Assembly: GCA_905200905.1 (NCBI GenBank) | Contig: CAJKMA010000098.1 | Coordinates: forward strand, 1 to 6,794 | Source: an uncultured Bacillota bacterium | GTDB lineage: Bacteria > Bacillota > Clostridia > Lachnospirales > Lachnospiraceae | Length of the DNA stretch: 6,794 nucleotides | Direction of reading: 5' to 3' | Shown here: in pieces, positions 5,999 to 6,794 of the stretch | Layout of the letters: every line of letters starts with the position of its first letter | Position numbering within the stretch: position 1 is the first letter of the stretch | Notes under the pieces: generated by a model | Database searches by the model: none | What the model saw: only the letters and a program-made list of their open reading frames with translations | What the model was told of the DNA's origin: nothing | Made by a program: the position numbers and the translations under genes

Positions 5999-6370
5999 AT
6001 GAATACATTATTTGAGAAGCAAGGCGGAAAATACGAAATGCAGGGTGATTACAGATTGCCTTGTGTTACACTTCCACAAGATATAGCCGACAACATTGGG
6101 ATATGGGGAGAACAACACAGACGATACTTGAAAGCAAATCATCGTGTACGATATTACAATCTGCTAACTGCCAGAAAACTTAACACGCACCTTGCAGACA
6201 TCAATCAACGAGCAGAGAAAATGTTTGATGAACTTGTAAAATCACTTGCCGAAAAAGAAAATGTTACAGAAAAATTGAAAGCGGATAAACCGATGTTATG
6301 GGTTCAAAGGATGAATAATATTCGCAATCGAGCAACAGAAATCGTGAATTCAGAAATAATATACAAATGA
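5999..6370 (+). CDS. tnpV: TnpV transposon-encoded protein
   Basis: This 123-residue protein matches the TnpV family found on clostridial mobilizable transposons and related integrative elements. Visible family features are a short N-terminal GDYRLPCVTLP stretch, the basic YLKANHRVRYYNLLTARKL block (residues about 43-61), a helical HLADINQRAEKMFDELV region, and the conserved end WVQRMNNIRNRATEIVNSEIIY. No transposase catalytic motif is present, and the molecular role of the family is not established. AAGGAGG sits 7 nt before the ATG. TATAAT at 5964-5969 could be its -10 box, although the matching -35 position is poor. A strong hairpin begins at the stop codon. The gene is A/T-rich relative to the operon on its left, which supports acquisition with a mobile element. 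Confidence 0.88.
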   Translation: MNTLFEKQGGKYEMQGDYRLPCVTLPQDIADNIGIWGEQHRRYLKANHRVRYYNLLTARKLNTHLADINQRAEKMFDELVKSLAEKENVTEKLKADKPMLWVQRMNNIRNRATEIVNSEIIYK

Positions 6371-6421
6371 AAATCAGGCACAGCCTTCTGAGAAAAATCC
6401 GTTGGTTGTGTCTGATTTTTT
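6370..6421 (+). terminator. Terminator after tnpV
   Basis: Arms 6370-6385 (AAAATCAGGCACAGCC) and 6404-6419 (GGTTGTGTCTGATTTT) form a 16-bp stem with two G-T wobbles and an 18-nt loop, followed by T-run 6416-6421. The first base is the last base of the tnpV stop codon. Reverse transcripts would also meet the stem followed by TTTTC, so it may partly stop transcription coming from mcrC. Confidence 0.85.
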
Positions 6422-6446
6422 CAAAGCGATAAAATGAATGTGTAAT

Positions 6447-6508
6447 CTTAGCGAGCAGACCATTTGGATATCCAAACGGTAAAACTCGTTAGGGGTGTAC
6501 CCTAAGAC
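6447..6508. other. Nested inverted repeats, oriT-like segment
   Basis: Three interlocking repeats fill about 60 bp. The inner palindrome TTTGGATATCCAAA (6463-6476) extends to ACC/GGT (6459-6480) with one mismatch. It is framed by CTTAGCGAG (6447-6455) and CTCGTTAGG (6485-6493), which pair with two wobbles. The second of these runs into TTAGGG (6489-6494), which pairs with CCCTAA (6500-6505), followed by GACCC. In layout and wording this resembles the segment near the mobilization genes of Tn1549-like elements in Clostridia, as I remember it. No relaxase or mobC gene is in the window, so the oriT function is inferred. Confidence 0.45.
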
Positions 6509-6550
6509 CCAAAACAAAATTCCTTCTTTTTTTCAGTTATCCGAATTGCA

Positions 6551-6794
6551 TTAAGCGTTTTCTAAATCAAAATGCTGTATCGCAATGTCATCCAACTGCT
6601 TGCGAATTTCCAAGAAATCACAATCTAAATTAAGAGTTTTAACCGATATTGCGTTACCTCCCATTTTGTAACTGTTATTGGGCAACACCATTTCATCGGT
6701 CTTTGCATATAGCAACATACCCGATACATTTCCGGTATTCTCTTTATCAAGGTTCTTTACATAAGTGAAAATCTGATACAAATTTCCTGAATGA
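6551..6794 (-). CDS. mcrC: McrC, type IV restriction subunit, 3' end only
   Basis: The minus-strand frame is open to the window edge and ends with TAA at 6551-6553. The visible 80 residues begin HSGNLYQIFTYVKN and continue with NTGNVSGMLLYAKTDE, MGGNAISVKTLNLDCDF and a closing helical QLDDIAIQHF. This matches the end of the McrC PD-(D/E)xK nuclease domain; the catalytic acidic residues lie further upstream, outside the window. McrC is known to pair with the GTPase McrB, and together they cut DNA carrying modified cytosines, as a defence against phage. By usual gene order mcrB should lie upstream of mcrC, to the right of the window. A TTG at 6779-6781 is simply Leu in the frame and not a start. 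Confidence 0.82.
   Translation of the reverse strand, partial: HSGNLYQIFTYVKNLDKENTGNVSGMLLYAKTDEMVLPNNSYKMGGNAISVKTLNLDCDFLEIRKQLDDIAIQHFDLENA

Larger units (their letters stand above)
5820..6794. mobile_element. Edge of an integrative/mobile island (boundaries inferred)
   Basis: From about 5820 onward the sequence is more A/T-rich and its content changes to mobile-element cargo: an orphan terminator, tnpV, an oriT-like repeat cluster and the end of mcrC. The left edge is placed where the AraC gene is broken. The right edge lies outside the window. No integrase, relaxase or terminal repeats are visible, so the element type is inferred from TnpV and the repeats only. Confidence 0.45.

Noticed and set aside
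5883..6379. A 9-bp direct repeat (AAATCAGGC at 5883-5891 and 6371-6379) flanking tnpV, considered as a target-site duplication.
   Set aside because: Both copies lie in terminator arms with a shared style, and the length match is short; chance or terminator similarity explains it.
1..6794. CRISPR arrays, tRNA or rRNA genes.
   Set aside because: No regularly spaced repeats, no cloverleaf-like segments and no rRNA-like sequence were seen.

Overview
The window looks like part of the chromosome of a low-to-mid GC Gram-positive gut anaerobe, most likely a Clostridia/Lachnospiraceae member. The reasons are strong AGGAGG-type ribosome binding sites on nearly every gene, an AraC-plus-MFS accessory locus, a lipoprotein signal of Gram-positive type, and a TnpV-type mobile-element gene. 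The genus cannot be fixed from the sequence alone.

Region 1 (1-665) is the 3' part of a DnaJ-family co-chaperone on the plus strand. It has a Gly/Phe-rich linker and two substrate-binding C-terminal domains but no zinc finger, and its J-domain lies outside the window. It meets, tail to tail and overlapping by 25 bp, an AraC-family regulator on the minus strand.

Region 2 (641-3040) is that cupin-type AraC regulator and a divergently transcribed MFS transporter. They share a 114-bp intergenic region holding two back-to-back promoters whose -35 boxes touch, plus a direct repeat that may be the operator. This looks like a small inducible uptake locus. Just after the transporter an overlapping start codon opens an 18-codon frame that stops, possibly the stump of a lost third gene. 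A strong nested hairpin separates this locus from the next one.

Region 3 (3043-5563) is a compact three-gene minus-strand operon for reactive sulfur: a rhodanese lipoprotein outside the membrane, a small cytoplasmic rhodanese, and a CoA-disulfide/polysulfide reductase (FAD, NAD(P)H) fused to a third rhodanese domain. The gaps are 5 nt and 1 nt, so translation is probably coupled. The likely joint task is to pass sulfane sulfur or polysulfide from the cell surface inward and reduce it, or to repair thiol persulfides and disulfides.

Region 4 (5565-6794) is a junction with mobile DNA. A second AraC-family gene survives only as its C-terminal DNA-binding half. Next to it lie an orphan plus-strand terminator, a TnpV gene with its own ribosome binding site and terminator, a nested inverted-repeat segment resembling the transfer origin of Gram-positive integrative conjugative elements, and the 3' end of an mcrC gene (type IV, modification-dependent restriction) running off the window. 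This last part is more A/T-rich than the rest and reads as the edge of a defence-carrying mobile island.

The most interesting items are the triple-rhodanese operon beside a decapitated AraC gene that may once have controlled it, and the oriT-like structure lying directly against mcrC.
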